This document shows positions 1-8,903 of a DNA stretch of 64,000 bases, one piece after another. The stretch covers positions 1,860,001 through 1,924,000 of the forward strand of contig NZ_CP113920.1 in the NCBI RefSeq assembly GCF_029395535.1, in the 5' to 3' direction. The notes below the pieces were generated by a model. The model was not told where the DNA came from and searched no databases. It worked only from the letters and a program-made list of their open reading frames with translations. Numbering within the stretch: the stretch's first letter is position 1; each line of letters starts with the position of its first letter. The translations under genes were made by a program, and so were the position numbers. The DNA is from Bifidobacterium sp. ESL0732 (GTDB taxonomy: Bacteria > Actinomycetota > Actinomycetes > Actinomycetales > Bifidobacteriaceae).

Positions 1-1021
1 GCTCGCCGCCGATGGAATAGTCGCCCTTGAGCATTTCCTCAAGGACGTAGCGGTCGCCGACGTTGGTCTGCACCGTCGCGATGCCCATATCCTTCAAGGC
101 CAGCTTCAGGCCAAGATTGCTCATCACAGTAACAACCAACGTGTCATGTTTGAGTTTGCCTTCGCGCTTCTTGGCACGCGCGAGGATGCCCATCTCCTGA
201 TCGCCGTTGACCATGTTGCCGTCCTCGTCAACGGCGAGGCAGCGGTCGGCGTCGCCGTCGAACGCCACGCCCATCGCGGCGCCGGAAGCCTTCACCATCG
301 CCTGCAGCTGCTCGGGGTGGGTGGAGCCAGCCTTCTTATTGATGTTGTAGCCATCCGGCGAAGCGTTGATGACCAGCACCTCGGCGCCGGCGCGACGCAG
401 CGCTTCAGGCGCGACCACGGAGGTGGCGCCATTGGCACAGTCCATCACGAGTTTCAGCCCCTTAAGCGGCTTGGGCTGGGTCTTGTCGGGTGCAATCGGC
501 GCGATAGCGCTGACCAGATGATCGATGTACATATTGGTGGCGGTGCTGATGTCATGGCTGATGCGGCCTACGCCGGCACCCGTCGGACGGTCCCAATCTT
601 TGCCGAGCACAGCCTCGATTTCGTCTTCCTTCTTGTCCGGGAGCTTGAATCCACCTTTGGCGAAGAACTTGATGCCGTTGTCGGGCATGGGGTTGTGCGA
701 AGCGGAAATGACAGCGCCCATCTCAACGTTGAGTTCGCTGGTCAGATACGCCACGCCAGGGGTCGGAATGATGCCGGCGTCAATGACATCGAACCCGCCT
801 GCGCTCATACCTGCCGCAAGCGCCGAAGCGAGAAAATCACCGGAAACTCGCGTATCACGGCCAATCAACGCACGGCGACGCCCTTCCCTGTGTTCCTCTT
901 CCGTTCCCGAAGAATCGCCTAGCACACGCACCGCCGCATCGCCTAAATCGAGCGCCAGCCTTGCGGTCAAATCCCTGTTCGCCAATCCGCGAACGCCATC
1001 GGTTCCAAACATATTGGGCAT
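1..1021 (-). CDS. glmM: Phosphoglucosamine mutase GlmM (3' end outside window)
   Basis: It converts glucosamine-6-phosphate to glucosamine-1-phosphate in the cytoplasm, on the way to UDP-GlcNAc and peptidoglycan. The minus-strand frame is open from the ATG at 1021 to the window edge, about 340 residues of a protein usually near 450, so the C-terminus is missing. Visible signatures are the N-terminal MFGTDGVRG, the active-site serine loop ISASHNP (the phosphorylated serine) and the metal-binding loop DGDADR. The start is supported by a GGAGG about 10 nt upstream; a second in-frame ATG lies three codons later (1012). It reads leftward out of the window, with pepN upstream on the same strand but separated by a hairpin. 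The family is shared with phosphomannomutases, but the FGTDGVRG and SASHNP combination is typical of GlmM. Confidence 0.95.
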   Translation of the reverse strand, partial: MPNMFGTDGVRGLANRDLTARLALDLGDAAVRVLGDSSGTEEEHREGRRRALIGRDTRVSGDFLASALAAGMSAGGFDVIDAGIIPTPGVAYLTSELNVEMGAVISASHNPMPDNGIKFFAKGGFKLPDKKEDEIEAVLGKDWDRPTGAGVGRISHDISTATNMYIDHLVSAIAPIAPDKTQPKPLKGLKLVMDCANGATSVVAPEALRRAGAEVLVINASPDGYNINKKAGSTHPEQLQAMVKASGAAMGVAFDGDADRCLAVDEDGNMVNGDQEMGILARAKKREGKLKHDTLVVTVMSNLGLKLALKDMGIATVQTNVGDRYVLEEMLKGDYSIGGE

Positions 1022-1185
1022 ACTGCCACATCCTCCGTTTGCGCGAATGTTACTGGGTCTCATCTTACTCAAGAGATTCCACGAACGCCGCACCCTACCC
1101 CAACACTGCCCGATTTCGTCGCATTTCAACATGATCATTCAAAATGACGACGGTATCCCATGAAAGGTGACATCAGAAGAAAGTA

Positions 1186-1247
1186 AAATCTTGCAACGCA
1201 GCTTTACAAGATTTCGGTATTTCTTGTATAGCTACTTTGCAAGAAAT
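1186..1247. promoter_or_regulatory. Two tandem inverted repeats upstream of glmM
   Basis: Two perfect 8-bp inverted repeats, each with a 13-nt centre, lie in tandem. The first has arms AAATCTTG (1186-1193) and CAAGATTT (1207-1214). The second has arms ATTTCTTG (1219-1226) and CAAGAAAT (1240-1247). Their centres are 33 bp apart, about three helical turns, and the inner loops resemble each other. They sit 165-226 bp upstream of the glmM start and beyond the pepN terminator hairpin. This looks like a double operator or a pair of RNA hairpins; the factor is unknown. Confidence 0.5.
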
Positions 1248-1302
1248 GATTGCAGCGACTCCACCAGCCGGAGTACGTCGCTGATTTTCAAGCCTTATGT
1301 AT

Positions 1303-1341
1303 GCGAAACCCCGCTGCGGATTGCTTGCAACGGGGTTTCGC
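1303..1341 (-). terminator. Stem-loop after pepN
   Basis: An 11-bp perfect stem, GCGAAACCCCG (1303-1313) pairing with CGGGGTTTCGC (1331-1341), begins 25 bp beyond the pepN stop. There is no strong T-run after the stem on the minus strand, so it may be a weak or Rho-assisted terminator. Confidence 0.6.
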
Positions 1342-1365
1342 TCTTGCTTCTGCTGATCAGATGGA

Positions 1366-3978
1366 TTACTTCAAGCTGGCGTTGTAGGCGCTCACTTTGA
1401 GAGCGCGACGAGAGGACTCGACGTTGCCGATGACGATGTTGCGCAGGGCGCGGGCGGCATCCTTGTGGGATTCCAGCCATTCGTCGCCAAGGTTAACCAG
1501 TTCAGCCGGATCTGCATAAGCAGGATAGAGATCTTCCAGCAGCGTTTCAGCCATGTGGAAGGTACGGTTTTCCCAAATCCAGTCGACGGTATCATAATAC
1601 TTTGCGGTATATGGTTCTGCCAACTTCCCAGTCAGGTTCGACGAGAAACCGAGAGCGGCTGCGGCGAGCTGCGAATTGGTAAGGTTCAAATCGTGAATCG
1701 AAGCATCCCAAGCCCACGCTTTCGCTTCGGCAGTCGGCACGGACGCGCGGGCGCCGTAGGCGAACTCGCGATTATCGGTGGTATCGCGGAGCTTCAGTTC
1801 CGCATCGATCGCCTCATCGTCCATCTCGCCGACGGAAGCGAGCGCCTTAACCAGGGCCCAGCGCATGTTGTTGTCGATTTCAAGACCCTTGAGTTTGAGC
1901 GAACCGGAAAGCAGATTCTTGACGTTGGAAATGAACAGGGCATCGCCCCGCTCGCCATAACCCAAATAGGCAGTGACTAGCTGGAACTGTTCGTCGCTGC
2001 CAGCTTCGGCCTCGTTGGCCAGATTCCACAGACCCTCGGCAACGTGCTTGTCGACGGCCTCGCGACGTGCCGGTGCGACATAGTGCGTGGCCGTGGTCTT
2101 CAAGCAGCTCAACGCATAACGGAACGTGGTGGACTCATGCTCGGTGGAAAGCATCTTCAAGCTCAGGTCGATGAAGCGCTCGGCCGAGAATTCGGCGTCG
2201 CGGGTCATGTCCCAGAACGCCAGCCAGACCACGGCACGGGCCAAGGCGTCGTCGAATTCGAAAAGATGCTCGGCGGCGAACTCACGGGATTTGTCGTCGA
2301 AACGCAGCTTGGTATAGGTCAGGTCATCGTCGTTGAGCAAGATGAAGTCGGGGCGCTTCTTACCGGCGGCTTCGGCAGCCACAGTGGTTTCACCGTCGAC
2401 ATCGAGCTCAATCTGATCGGTGCGCACAACCTTACCATTAGCCGCATCGCGGTTGTAGAAACCGATGGCCATACGATGCACGCGCAGCACGGGGTGTTCC
2501 GCCGGCGCGGTCTGCGTCAACGTCAGCGATTTGATGGTGCCGTCGCCGTTCTCTTCTACGGTTGCGGCAATCGTATTAATACCGGCTTCCTCGAGCCACT
2601 GCTTGCTCCACGTCTTCAAGTCGCGGCCACTCGCCGCCTCAAGCTCGACCAGCAAATCGTTCAACGTCGCGTTGTCGTACTGGTGCTTGTTCAAGTAGCT
2701 GTTGATGCCTTTGAAGAACTTGTCGCGCCCGACATAAGCCACGAGCTGCTTCAGCACGGAACCACCCTTGGCGTAGGTGATGCCGTCGAAGTTGACTTCG
2801 GTGTCGTGCAGGTCGTTGATCGGCGCGGTGATCGGGTGGGTGGTCGGCAGCTGGTCCTGATTCAAGGCCCAGCTCTTCTCGCCGGAGGTGAAAGTAGCCC
2901 AAGAATCCTTCCATTCCGTGGCCTCTGCGGTTGACAGGCTTGACATGAATTCGGCGAAGGATTCGTTCAGCCACAGGTCATTCCACCACCTCATCGTTAC
3001 CAGGTCGCCGAACCACATGTGGGCGAGCTCGTGCAGAACGGTAACGACGCGGCGCTCAGCCAGCGCGTCGGTGACCTTGGAACCGAAAACGTAGGAATCG
3101 CGGATGGTGACCATGCCGATGTTCTCCATGGCGCCCGCGTTGTATTCGGGCACGTAGATCTGGTCGAACTTGGCGTACGGGTAGGGCACGCCCCAGGTCT
3201 TGGCATAGAAGGCGAAGCCCTTCTTGGTGATGTCGAAGAGATAGTCCACGTCCTTGTCAAAGTCATTCTTCAACGACTGGCGGCAGTACTGCGCCATCGG
3301 CACGGTACGACCGTCCTCGTTAGCATACGTGGTGTGCCACTCGGCGTACGGACCGGCGCAGATGGCCGTGAGGTAGGAGCTCATTTTCGGCGTGGTCTCG
3401 AACACCCAACGCTTCGTGGACTCGGCGGGGTGCGTACCTAGCGTGCCCTCGGCGGTCATCTCGTCAAGGTCGGCAGTGGAGGCGACCGGCATGTTAGAGG
3501 TGACGAGCCAAGATTGCGGCGCGGTGACTTCGAAATCGAACGTCGCCTTGATGTCGGGCTGGTCGAAGACGGCGTAGACGCGACGGGCGTCCGGCACTTC
3601 GAACTGGGAATAGAGGTAGACGTTGCCGTCGGCCGGATCGACACTGCGGTGTAAGCCCTCGCCCGTGGTGGAGTACTGGCAGGAGGAAACGACCTTCAAC
3701 GTATTATGTTCCTTCAACGCCGGAAGTTCGATACGATTATCGACGTAATACTTATCGGGGTAGAGCTTTTCGCCGTTCAGTTCGATATCACTGACCTCGT
3801 CGGCAATGAGATCGGCAAAGCTTGAAGCACCCGCCTTCGCGTCAAACGTAATAACGGAAATCGACGGGAAATTTTTTGGCCCTTTGGTCAAATCCAAATC
3901 GACATGATAGCTGACCGGCCCGGTGATAATGGACTTGCGTTCCTCGGCTTCGACGCGTGTGAGATTCGCTCCTGGCAT
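1366..3978 (-). CDS. pepN: Aminopeptidase N (M1 family zinc metallopeptidase)
   Basis: It is a cytoplasmic zinc aminopeptidase that removes N-terminal residues from peptides. The 870-residue length is normal for actinobacterial PepN. The substrate-recognition motif GAMEN lies near residue 281 and the zinc site HELAH near 314, followed about 18 residues later by the third ligand in WLNESFAEF. The C-terminal half is the ERAP1-like helical domain. The start ATG at 3978 is preceded by AAAGGAG at good spacing. It is a single-gene unit: the neighbour on the left (glmM) is beyond a hairpin, and the gene on the right is divergent. Family assignment is firm; peptide preference cannot be read from sequence. 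Confidence 0.96.
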   Translation of the reverse strand: MPGANLTRVEAEERKSIITGPVSYHVDLDLTKGPKNFPSISVITFDAKAGASSFADLIADEVSDIELNGEKLYPDKYYVDNRIELPALKEHNTLKVVSSCQYSTTGEGLHRSVDPADGNVYLYSQFEVPDARRVYAVFDQPDIKATFDFEVTAPQSWLVTSNMPVASTADLDEMTAEGTLGTHPAESTKRWVFETTPKMSSYLTAICAGPYAEWHTTYANEDGRTVPMAQYCRQSLKNDFDKDVDYLFDITKKGFAFYAKTWGVPYPYAKFDQIYVPEYNAGAMENIGMVTIRDSYVFGSKVTDALAERRVVTVLHELAHMWFGDLVTMRWWNDLWLNESFAEFMSSLSTAEATEWKDSWATFTSGEKSWALNQDQLPTTHPITAPINDLHDTEVNFDGITYAKGGSVLKQLVAYVGRDKFFKGINSYLNKHQYDNATLNDLLVELEAASGRDLKTWSKQWLEEAGINTIAATVEENGDGTIKSLTLTQTAPAEHPVLRVHRMAIGFYNRDAANGKVVRTDQIELDVDGETTVAAEAAGKKRPDFILLNDDDLTYTKLRFDDKSREFAAEHLFEFDDALARAVVWLAFWDMTRDAEFSAERFIDLSLKMLSTEHESTTFRYALSCLKTTATHYVAPARREAVDKHVAEGLWNLANEAEAGSDEQFQLVTAYLGYGERGDALFISNVKNLLSGSLKLKGLEIDNNMRWALVKALASVGEMDDEAIDAELKLRDTTDNREFAYGARASVPTAEAKAWAWDASIHDLNLTNSQLAAAALGFSSNLTGKLAEPYTAKYYDTVDWIWENRTFHMAETLLEDLYPAYADPAELVNLGDEWLESHKDAARALRNIVIGNVESSRRALKVSAYNASLK

Positions 3979-4337
3979 TTCGCTCCTTTTATTGTTTGTG
4001 CATGCGGCGGCAACGGCTTGTGCCGCGGGATCAAGAGATTAATTCCATTATGTCAACGGGGCACGTCAGCACCACGCCCACAGCGCACACGGAGATTCGG
4101 ACGGTTTGCCGGCAGGTCAAGCATACATATAAGGTGTGGCACGTTTTCATTAAAAAATACAAAACAATAGGTACACAATACGATTTGCAGAATATCACCA
4201 TTATCGCTTTTATATCTATCGATTATTATCGTCAAACATTCGATATTTTCCACAGACAGCGAAGTGGCTTTTGTACCCTTGAGACGATAAGATGATGAGC
4301 AAGTATGACACGCAATTGGGGCTGGTTACAGGACTAG
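3979..4337. other. Divergent intergenic region pepN / surface protein
   Basis: These 359 bp must hold the divergent promoters of pepN and the BspA-like surface protein. The right half (about 4120-4260) is AT-rich. Short open frames cross it but lack ribosome-binding sites and family signatures. I see no repeat, RNA or operator that I can support. Confidence 0.5.
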
Positions 4338-7300
4338 ATGAAAAGGACAAGGATGCGACACGAAGGCTTTGCGGGCAAACTCACGGCTGTGCTTTCCGCA
4401 CTGACCCTCTGCTTCGCCATCGTGCCCGCCGCCAGCGCCGCGGAACCAGCCAGCGCGCAAAATGACATCACTTCCCCAACAATTTCTGAACAATCCAAAA
4501 CCTCTGATACTAAAGATTCCAACTCTCATGCGCCCGCTCAAGACTCTGCGACGAATAGTTCGAAGCAAACCGAAACCGGAAATACAGAACATTCCTTAAC
4601 ACCTTCTTCCGAGCAACCCCCTGTTCAAACAGAACAACCCGCACCATCAAAACCAAAACCTGTCCCGCTGGATTCGGTCGGCTCCCAAGATGGCACCTGC
4701 ACCTCACCCGGCGAACACCGATGGCCAGATACTCCTGGTGCCGTCAACCCCCTGACTTGGAAAGAAGAAACAGTCGGGAGCGATTGCGTATTGACGCTGG
4801 AATCCGGCATCATACCTGCCCATACTGGCTCAGACACCGATACTACTATTCCGTGGACCGGTCATAGCGTCACAAAACTTAAAATCAACGCAGAGGTTAG
4901 TCTCGCCTCTACCGGTGGCCGTTATCTGTTCAGTATGATGCCTGATCTCAAAACCGCGGATGTTCAGGGGCTCAATACCACTGGTTCCACCGACATGTTC
5001 GATATGTTCTGGGACTGCCCCAACCTCACAGAAATCGACGGCCTCGAGAATTGGGACACTTCCAGTGTCACCGATATGCGCTCGATGTTCAATGGCATTA
5101 AGGTGACAAGACTTGAACTTTCAGCATGGAACACATCCAGCCTGAATGCCGCAGTAGGAATGTTCGCTTATAACCCCAGCCTGAAAACAATAGGGAATCC
5201 CGGTCTCAACTTCCCTGCCAATGCCAACATTACCAATAGGTTCCTCGGTGATACAGGCCTCATCTGCGGAGAACATACCGGCCAATATCATTGGGGCGAC
5301 GGCACCAACACCCTTACCTGGCATGAGGCCCCGAACGCAGAACTGACCGAATGTAACCTCACCCTTGACAGTGGCACCGTACCTGACCATACAGGTACAA
5401 ACGAGGCAACACTTGTTCCTTGGACTGGTGACAACATCGTCAGTGCCACCGTCACCGAAGGAGTCAGACTTACTCCGACAGGAGGAAGATACCTGTTCGG
5501 GAAAACTCCCAGTCTCAAAACCGCCAACGTTGCTGGTTTGAAAACCGATAACGCCAAGGATTTATATGCCATGTTCTGGACTGATACCAACCTCAACAGC
5601 ATTGATGGGTTGGATCAATGGAACACTGGTGGAATCACCAGCACGCGCGCAATGTTCAATTCCACAGCTCTGACAGAACTCAACCTGTCGAGCTGGGACA
5701 CCCACAGCATCAACGATATGCATGACATGTTCTGGCACTCCGCCAGCTTGAAGACCCTCGGCAACCCCGGACTCGACATACCGGATAGTGTCGATTACAC
5801 CACCAATGAGATGTTCACCGGAGCCACCAGCTTGCCATGCGGAGTCAAAACCGGTCGCCACAGGTGGACCGGAAACGGTAACACTCTCAAATGGAACGAG
5901 CACACCGACGACAACGATGACACCATGTGCGTCCTCACACTCGAGTCCGGCATCGTGCCTAACCACAACGGGACGGATCTAGACCCGGCAACCCCTTGGT
6001 ACAACGACACCAATGTCAAGAAAGCAACCGTCAACCCCACGGTCAAACTCGCTTCCGCAGGCGGCGAGTATCTGTTCTACAAGATGACCGCCCTCGAATC
6101 GGCCGACGTCGCCAACCTCGACACTAGCGACGCCACTAACATACACGCCATTTTTAGTGGCGATTCCAAACTCACCAGAATCGACGGACTCGATCAATGG
6201 CACAGCGGCAAAGTCACAACCATGCGCAGCGCCTTCCAAGAATGTGGGCTCCTCACCAACCTAGATATATCAAACTGGAACACCTCTCAAGTTATCGATA
6301 TGGGCTACATGTTCTACAAAACCAATAGCCTTAATAACTTAAATTTAGATAGCTGGGACACCAGCCGTGTCACCGATATGGACAAGATGTTCTACAACGA
6401 TGCCAATGTGAAAACCATAGGTAATCCCGGACTCAACATACCGGACAACATTGATTACACGACCAACGACATGTACACCGGCTCAGGACTACCGTGTAAG
6501 GCCAAGACTGGGCGTCATCGGTGGGCAAACGGCATCAACACCCTCAAGTGGAACGAACACACCGATGACAACGACGACACCATGTGCGTCCTCACACTGG
6601 AAAGTGGCACCGTACCTAACCACAACGGGACGGACCTAGACCCGGCAACCCCTTGGCACGACGATGACAACGTCAAGAAAGCTACTGTCAACCCCACGGT
6701 CAAACTCGCCTCCGAAGGCGGCGACTACCTGTTCTACAAGATGCCCAGTCTTGAATCAGCCTACGTCGGCAACCTTGACACTAGCGACGCCACCAACATA
6801 CACGCAATGTTCGATACCGATCCCAAACTCACCAAAATCGACGGACTGAACCAATGGCACACCGGAAAAGTCACAACCATGCGCAGCACCTTCCAAGAAT
6901 CCGGGCTGCTCACCAACCTAGACGACATATCAAATTGGGATACCAGCCACGTCACCGACATGGGCCACATGTTCTACAAAACCAATAGCCTTAATAATTT
7001 AGATTTACAGGGATGGGACACAACCAATGTCTCCATAGCGGAGAATATGCTGCCTCCGAATCTGAAGGCACTGCGTTTGGGAACGAAGACAAAACTTATC
7101 AGCGGGGCGTTCACCAATGTCGCGCCTCCAGCTCCGGGCATTTGGACGGATAGAAGCGGACTAACGAACCCGGCTTGGACTGGAAATACTACAGCCCTTG
7201 CGGATCGGGCAGCAGGAACCAACTCGACAGGTACTTACATACTCGACGGTCAGGTGAATCCGTTCCCGACTCCGGTGTCCGCATTGCCGTTCACGGGCAA

Positions 7301-7421
7301 TGACTGGTGGACCATGGCGAAACGACTCATGCTGCTAGTGGCTTCGGGAATTGCTTTGAGCATTGTCGCCTATGTCCGCAGCAGACAGTGGAACCGCAGC
7401 CGCAAAGGCTTCGGACGCTGA
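4338..7421 (+). CDS. BspA-like (DUF285) repeat surface protein with LPXTG anchor
   Basis: This is a predicted sortase-anchored cell-surface protein of 1027 residues. It has an N-terminal signal peptide (basic MKRTRMRHEG, then a hydrophobic stretch ending near AASAAEP), a Ser/Thr/Pro-rich linker (about 40-115), then four tandem modules of about 170-220 residues. Each module opens with a G-x-H-R/H-W...TLxW...C-x-LTLxSG segment and continues with DUF285/BspA-type repeats of the pattern WDTSxVTDMxxMF. The third and fourth modules are nearly identical in protein and DNA, pointing to recent duplication. The C-terminus has the sorting signal LPFTG, a hydrophobic helix and a basic tail. An AGGA lies just before the ATG. 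BspA-like repeats occur in adhesins that bind host or bacterial partners; the ligand here is unknown. It stands alone on the plus strand. Confidence 0.88.
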   Translation: MKRTRMRHEGFAGKLTAVLSALTLCFAIVPAASAAEPASAQNDITSPTISEQSKTSDTKDSNSHAPAQDSATNSSKQTETGNTEHSLTPSSEQPPVQTEQPAPSKPKPVPLDSVGSQDGTCTSPGEHRWPDTPGAVNPLTWKEETVGSDCVLTLESGIIPAHTGSDTDTTIPWTGHSVTKLKINAEVSLASTGGRYLFSMMPDLKTADVQGLNTTGSTDMFDMFWDCPNLTEIDGLENWDTSSVTDMRSMFNGIKVTRLELSAWNTSSLNAAVGMFAYNPSLKTIGNPGLNFPANANITNRFLGDTGLICGEHTGQYHWGDGTNTLTWHEAPNAELTECNLTLDSGTVPDHTGTNEATLVPWTGDNIVSATVTEGVRLTPTGGRYLFGKTPSLKTANVAGLKTDNAKDLYAMFWTDTNLNSIDGLDQWNTGGITSTRAMFNSTALTELNLSSWDTHSINDMHDMFWHSASLKTLGNPGLDIPDSVDYTTNEMFTGATSLPCGVKTGRHRWTGNGNTLKWNEHTDDNDDTMCVLTLESGIVPNHNGTDLDPATPWYNDTNVKKATVNPTVKLASAGGEYLFYKMTALESADVANLDTSDATNIHAIFSGDSKLTRIDGLDQWHSGKVTTMRSAFQECGLLTNLDISNWNTSQVIDMGYMFYKTNSLNNLNLDSWDTSRVTDMDKMFYNDANVKTIGNPGLNIPDNIDYTTNDMYTGSGLPCKAKTGRHRWANGINTLKWNEHTDDNDDTMCVLTLESGTVPNHNGTDLDPATPWHDDDNVKKATVNPTVKLASEGGDYLFYKMPSLESAYVGNLDTSDATNIHAMFDTDPKLTKIDGLNQWHTGKVTTMRSTFQESGLLTNLDDISNWDTSHVTDMGHMFYKTNSLNNLDLQGWDTTNVSIAENMLPPNLKALRLGTKTKLISGAFTNVAPPAPGIWTDRSGLTNPAWTGNTTALADRAAGTNSTGTYILDGQVNPFPTPVSALPFTGNDWWTMAKRLMLLVASGIALSIVAYVRSRQWNRSRKGFGR

Positions 7422-7455
7422 CGCAATCAGACAGCAACCAACAACCGACATAAAA

Positions 7456-7485
7456 ATCCGGCAGCAGATCGACTCGCCGCCGGAT
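7456..7485 (-). terminator. Stem-loop with T-run on the minus strand
   Basis: ATCCGGC (7456-7462) pairs with GCCGGAT (7479-7485), and the minus strand continues into TTTTTA. It fits a terminator for the small membrane protein gene ending at 7530 and may also stop the convergent surface-protein transcript. Confidence 0.6.
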
Positions 7486-7529
7486 AATCCCGCCTCGCTC
7501 ACTCTTTTACAAGCAGCAAGGTGCTGGCA

Positions 7530-7682
7530 CTACCCCATCCTGTTGATTGCATAGAGCAAGCAAATCAGCAGGATTGCCGCAGCTACAAGTGAACCAACCT
7601 TGCGCACGATCGCGAGCAACACCGTTGCCACGAGCCAGCAGAGCCCGGAGTCCCCGGGCTTTTGATTTTCGTTGGATGCCAT
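7530..7682 (-). CDS. Small hydrophobic membrane protein, 50 aa
   Basis: It is unrecognised. The 50-residue product starts with a polar head (MASNENQKPGDSG) followed by one long or two short hydrophobic stretches (CWLVATVLLAIV and VGSLVAAAILLICLLYAI) split by a basic RK pair, so it is likely a single-pass or hairpin membrane protein. The frame extends further upstream, but the start at 7682 is chosen because AAGGAG sits 7 nt before this ATG and the upstream extension is low-quality Arg-rich sequence. A terminator-like hairpin follows at 7456-7485. It converges with the surface-protein gene. Small membrane proteins of this shape can be toxins, regulators or envelope helpers; no function is claimed. 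Confidence 0.6.
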   Translation of the reverse strand: MASNENQKPGDSGLCWLVATVLLAIVRKVGSLVAAAILLICLLYAINRMG

Positions 7683-7848
7683 AATCGGTCTCCTTCTTAT
7701 AGTTGTCAGCCGACCTTTTGGTCCAAGCCGGTCGCACGTACGTTTCCGGTTCTCCGGTTCAAGGATTACCCGCCGCATACGCGCGGCATATCCAACGTGA
7801 CACATCGAGAAACGAATTGCAAATTAAAACGGCACTATCAGAGAAAAA

Positions 7849-7884
7849 TCAAGGTTTCTTGATATCTAAATCGAGAAACCTTGA
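7849..7884. repeat. Perfect 11-bp inverted repeat
   Basis: TCAAGGTTTCT (7849-7859) and AGAAACCTTGA (7874-7884) form a perfect inverted repeat with a 14-nt centre. It lies in a 536-bp region between the minus-strand membrane protein gene and the plus-strand two-gene module, where I see no other gene. The minus strand continues into TTTTTC after the stem, so it could terminate a minus-strand transcript, or it could be an operator. Confidence 0.45.
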
Positions 7885-8218
7885 GAAAAGTTGTGGATTC
7901 AGGAAGACCATGATACGCTCGAAATGTCGGCCGAAGCCGGTTCACTTCGGGGTATTTGCCCGGGTCATTAAAGCTTCACCTCGTTGGGCTTCACCGGTAG
8001 GGCGATTGATTTCCTCGTCCTATTAATATAGTTGATTTGTGTGGGTCGTCGGCTTCGGCTGGCGGCCCATACAAGTTTCTAGCGGCAACGTGGCCAGTAC
8101 ACAATGATGCCAGTGAAGACAATTGGCAACTAGCCGGAGCGAACATACGATTGAATAAAATGTCCCACAGTGCCTTATGCTGAAAACAGGTATTGGGAAA
8201 GAATTAGGTTGTGATGTG

Positions 8219-8554
8219 ATGGACGTGAAATACGAGCGTTCCGGGTGCAAGCAGTTTTTCAAGAAGCATCGCGACGACGAGAAAACCATCAAAGGCTGCA
8301 TCGAAAACGCGCTCAATCTGCAACTGGAAACGGGAATGTCGAAAGTCAAGCGGGCTGTGTCGGCTCGGGTCGACGGGCAATGCGTCTATGAATGCCGCAT
8401 CAATCTTAAACGTACCGGCTCGGCGCGCGTCGCCTTCATTGTCAATGAAAACGACAACAATATCGATGTGCTGTTTATTTCCTCGGTGCTACAGAAGGAC
8501 GAATTCACCCATATGCTCGAACGCAATCTGAAAGAGGCAGGACTATGCGACTGA
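8219..8554 (+). CDS. RelE/HigB-like candidate toxin of a two-gene module
   Basis: The 111-residue basic protein has an N-terminal helix-rich part and a strand-rich C-terminal half in which V-Y-E-C-R-I, A-R-V-A-F-I-V and I-D-V-L-F-I-S alternate, then a K-D-E-F helix. This layout resembles RelE/ParE/HigB mRNA interferases, but the similarity is by pattern only and no catalytic set can be fixed. The frame also allows an ATG at 8177; I prefer 8219 because the core begins there, although neither start has a strong ribosome-binding site. Its 3' end overlaps the next gene by 10 nt, so the two are probably translationally coupled. Toxin-first order is known for higBA-type pairs. It could instead be an unrelated pair of small proteins. 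Confidence 0.5.
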   Translation: MDVKYERSGCKQFFKKHRDDEKTIKGCIENALNLQLETGMSKVKRAVSARVDGQCVYECRINLKRTGSARVAFIVNENDNNIDVLFISSVLQKDEFTHMLERNLKEAGLCD

Positions 8555-8835
8555 TTCCCGTCAAGCAGGCGCTAAGCATGATGGAGAACGCAGCGACAAC
8601 GAAATCGGAGTATAGGAAAATCACGTTTCTAACCGCGAAAAAGGACCGCTCTCTCAGCCTTGAACACGACGAAAGCGGCGTTATCCTGCGGGAACAAGGT
8701 TATCAGGATGAAAGCACGACCTTCGCTGTTACCGCCGAAACCGAGGCAACCCACGAATGCAAGCATGCCGTCAAACAGGCGTTCAAGCGCGAATTTCCCC
8801 GCAGCCACAAGGTCTACGTTTCGGCGGTGAAATAA
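8545..8835 (+). CDS. Partner protein of the two-gene module (candidate antitoxin)
   Basis: It encodes a 96-residue protein with no domain I recognise. It is polar and mixed alpha/beta, with two cysteines and a basic C-terminus (KQAFKREFPRSHKVYVSAVK). The ATG lies inside the last codons of the upstream gene, after AGGAC, a good setting for coupled translation. No helix-turn-helix or ribbon-helix-helix pattern is obvious, so if it is an antitoxin it is not a standard DNA-binding one. Its only functional hint is the tight pairing with the RelE/HigB-like gene. No other gene shares its strand locally; the next gene is convergent. Confidence 0.5.
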   Translation: MRLIPVKQALSMMENAATTKSEYRKITFLTAKKDRSLSLEHDESGVILREQGYQDESTTFAVTAETEATHECKHAVKQAFKREFPRSHKVYVSAVK

Positions 8836-8903
8836 CAGACAATATCAAAGCGGCGACCACCAAACCTGATAGCCACCGCTCTTATTAATCCTGTATCAAC
8901 CAC

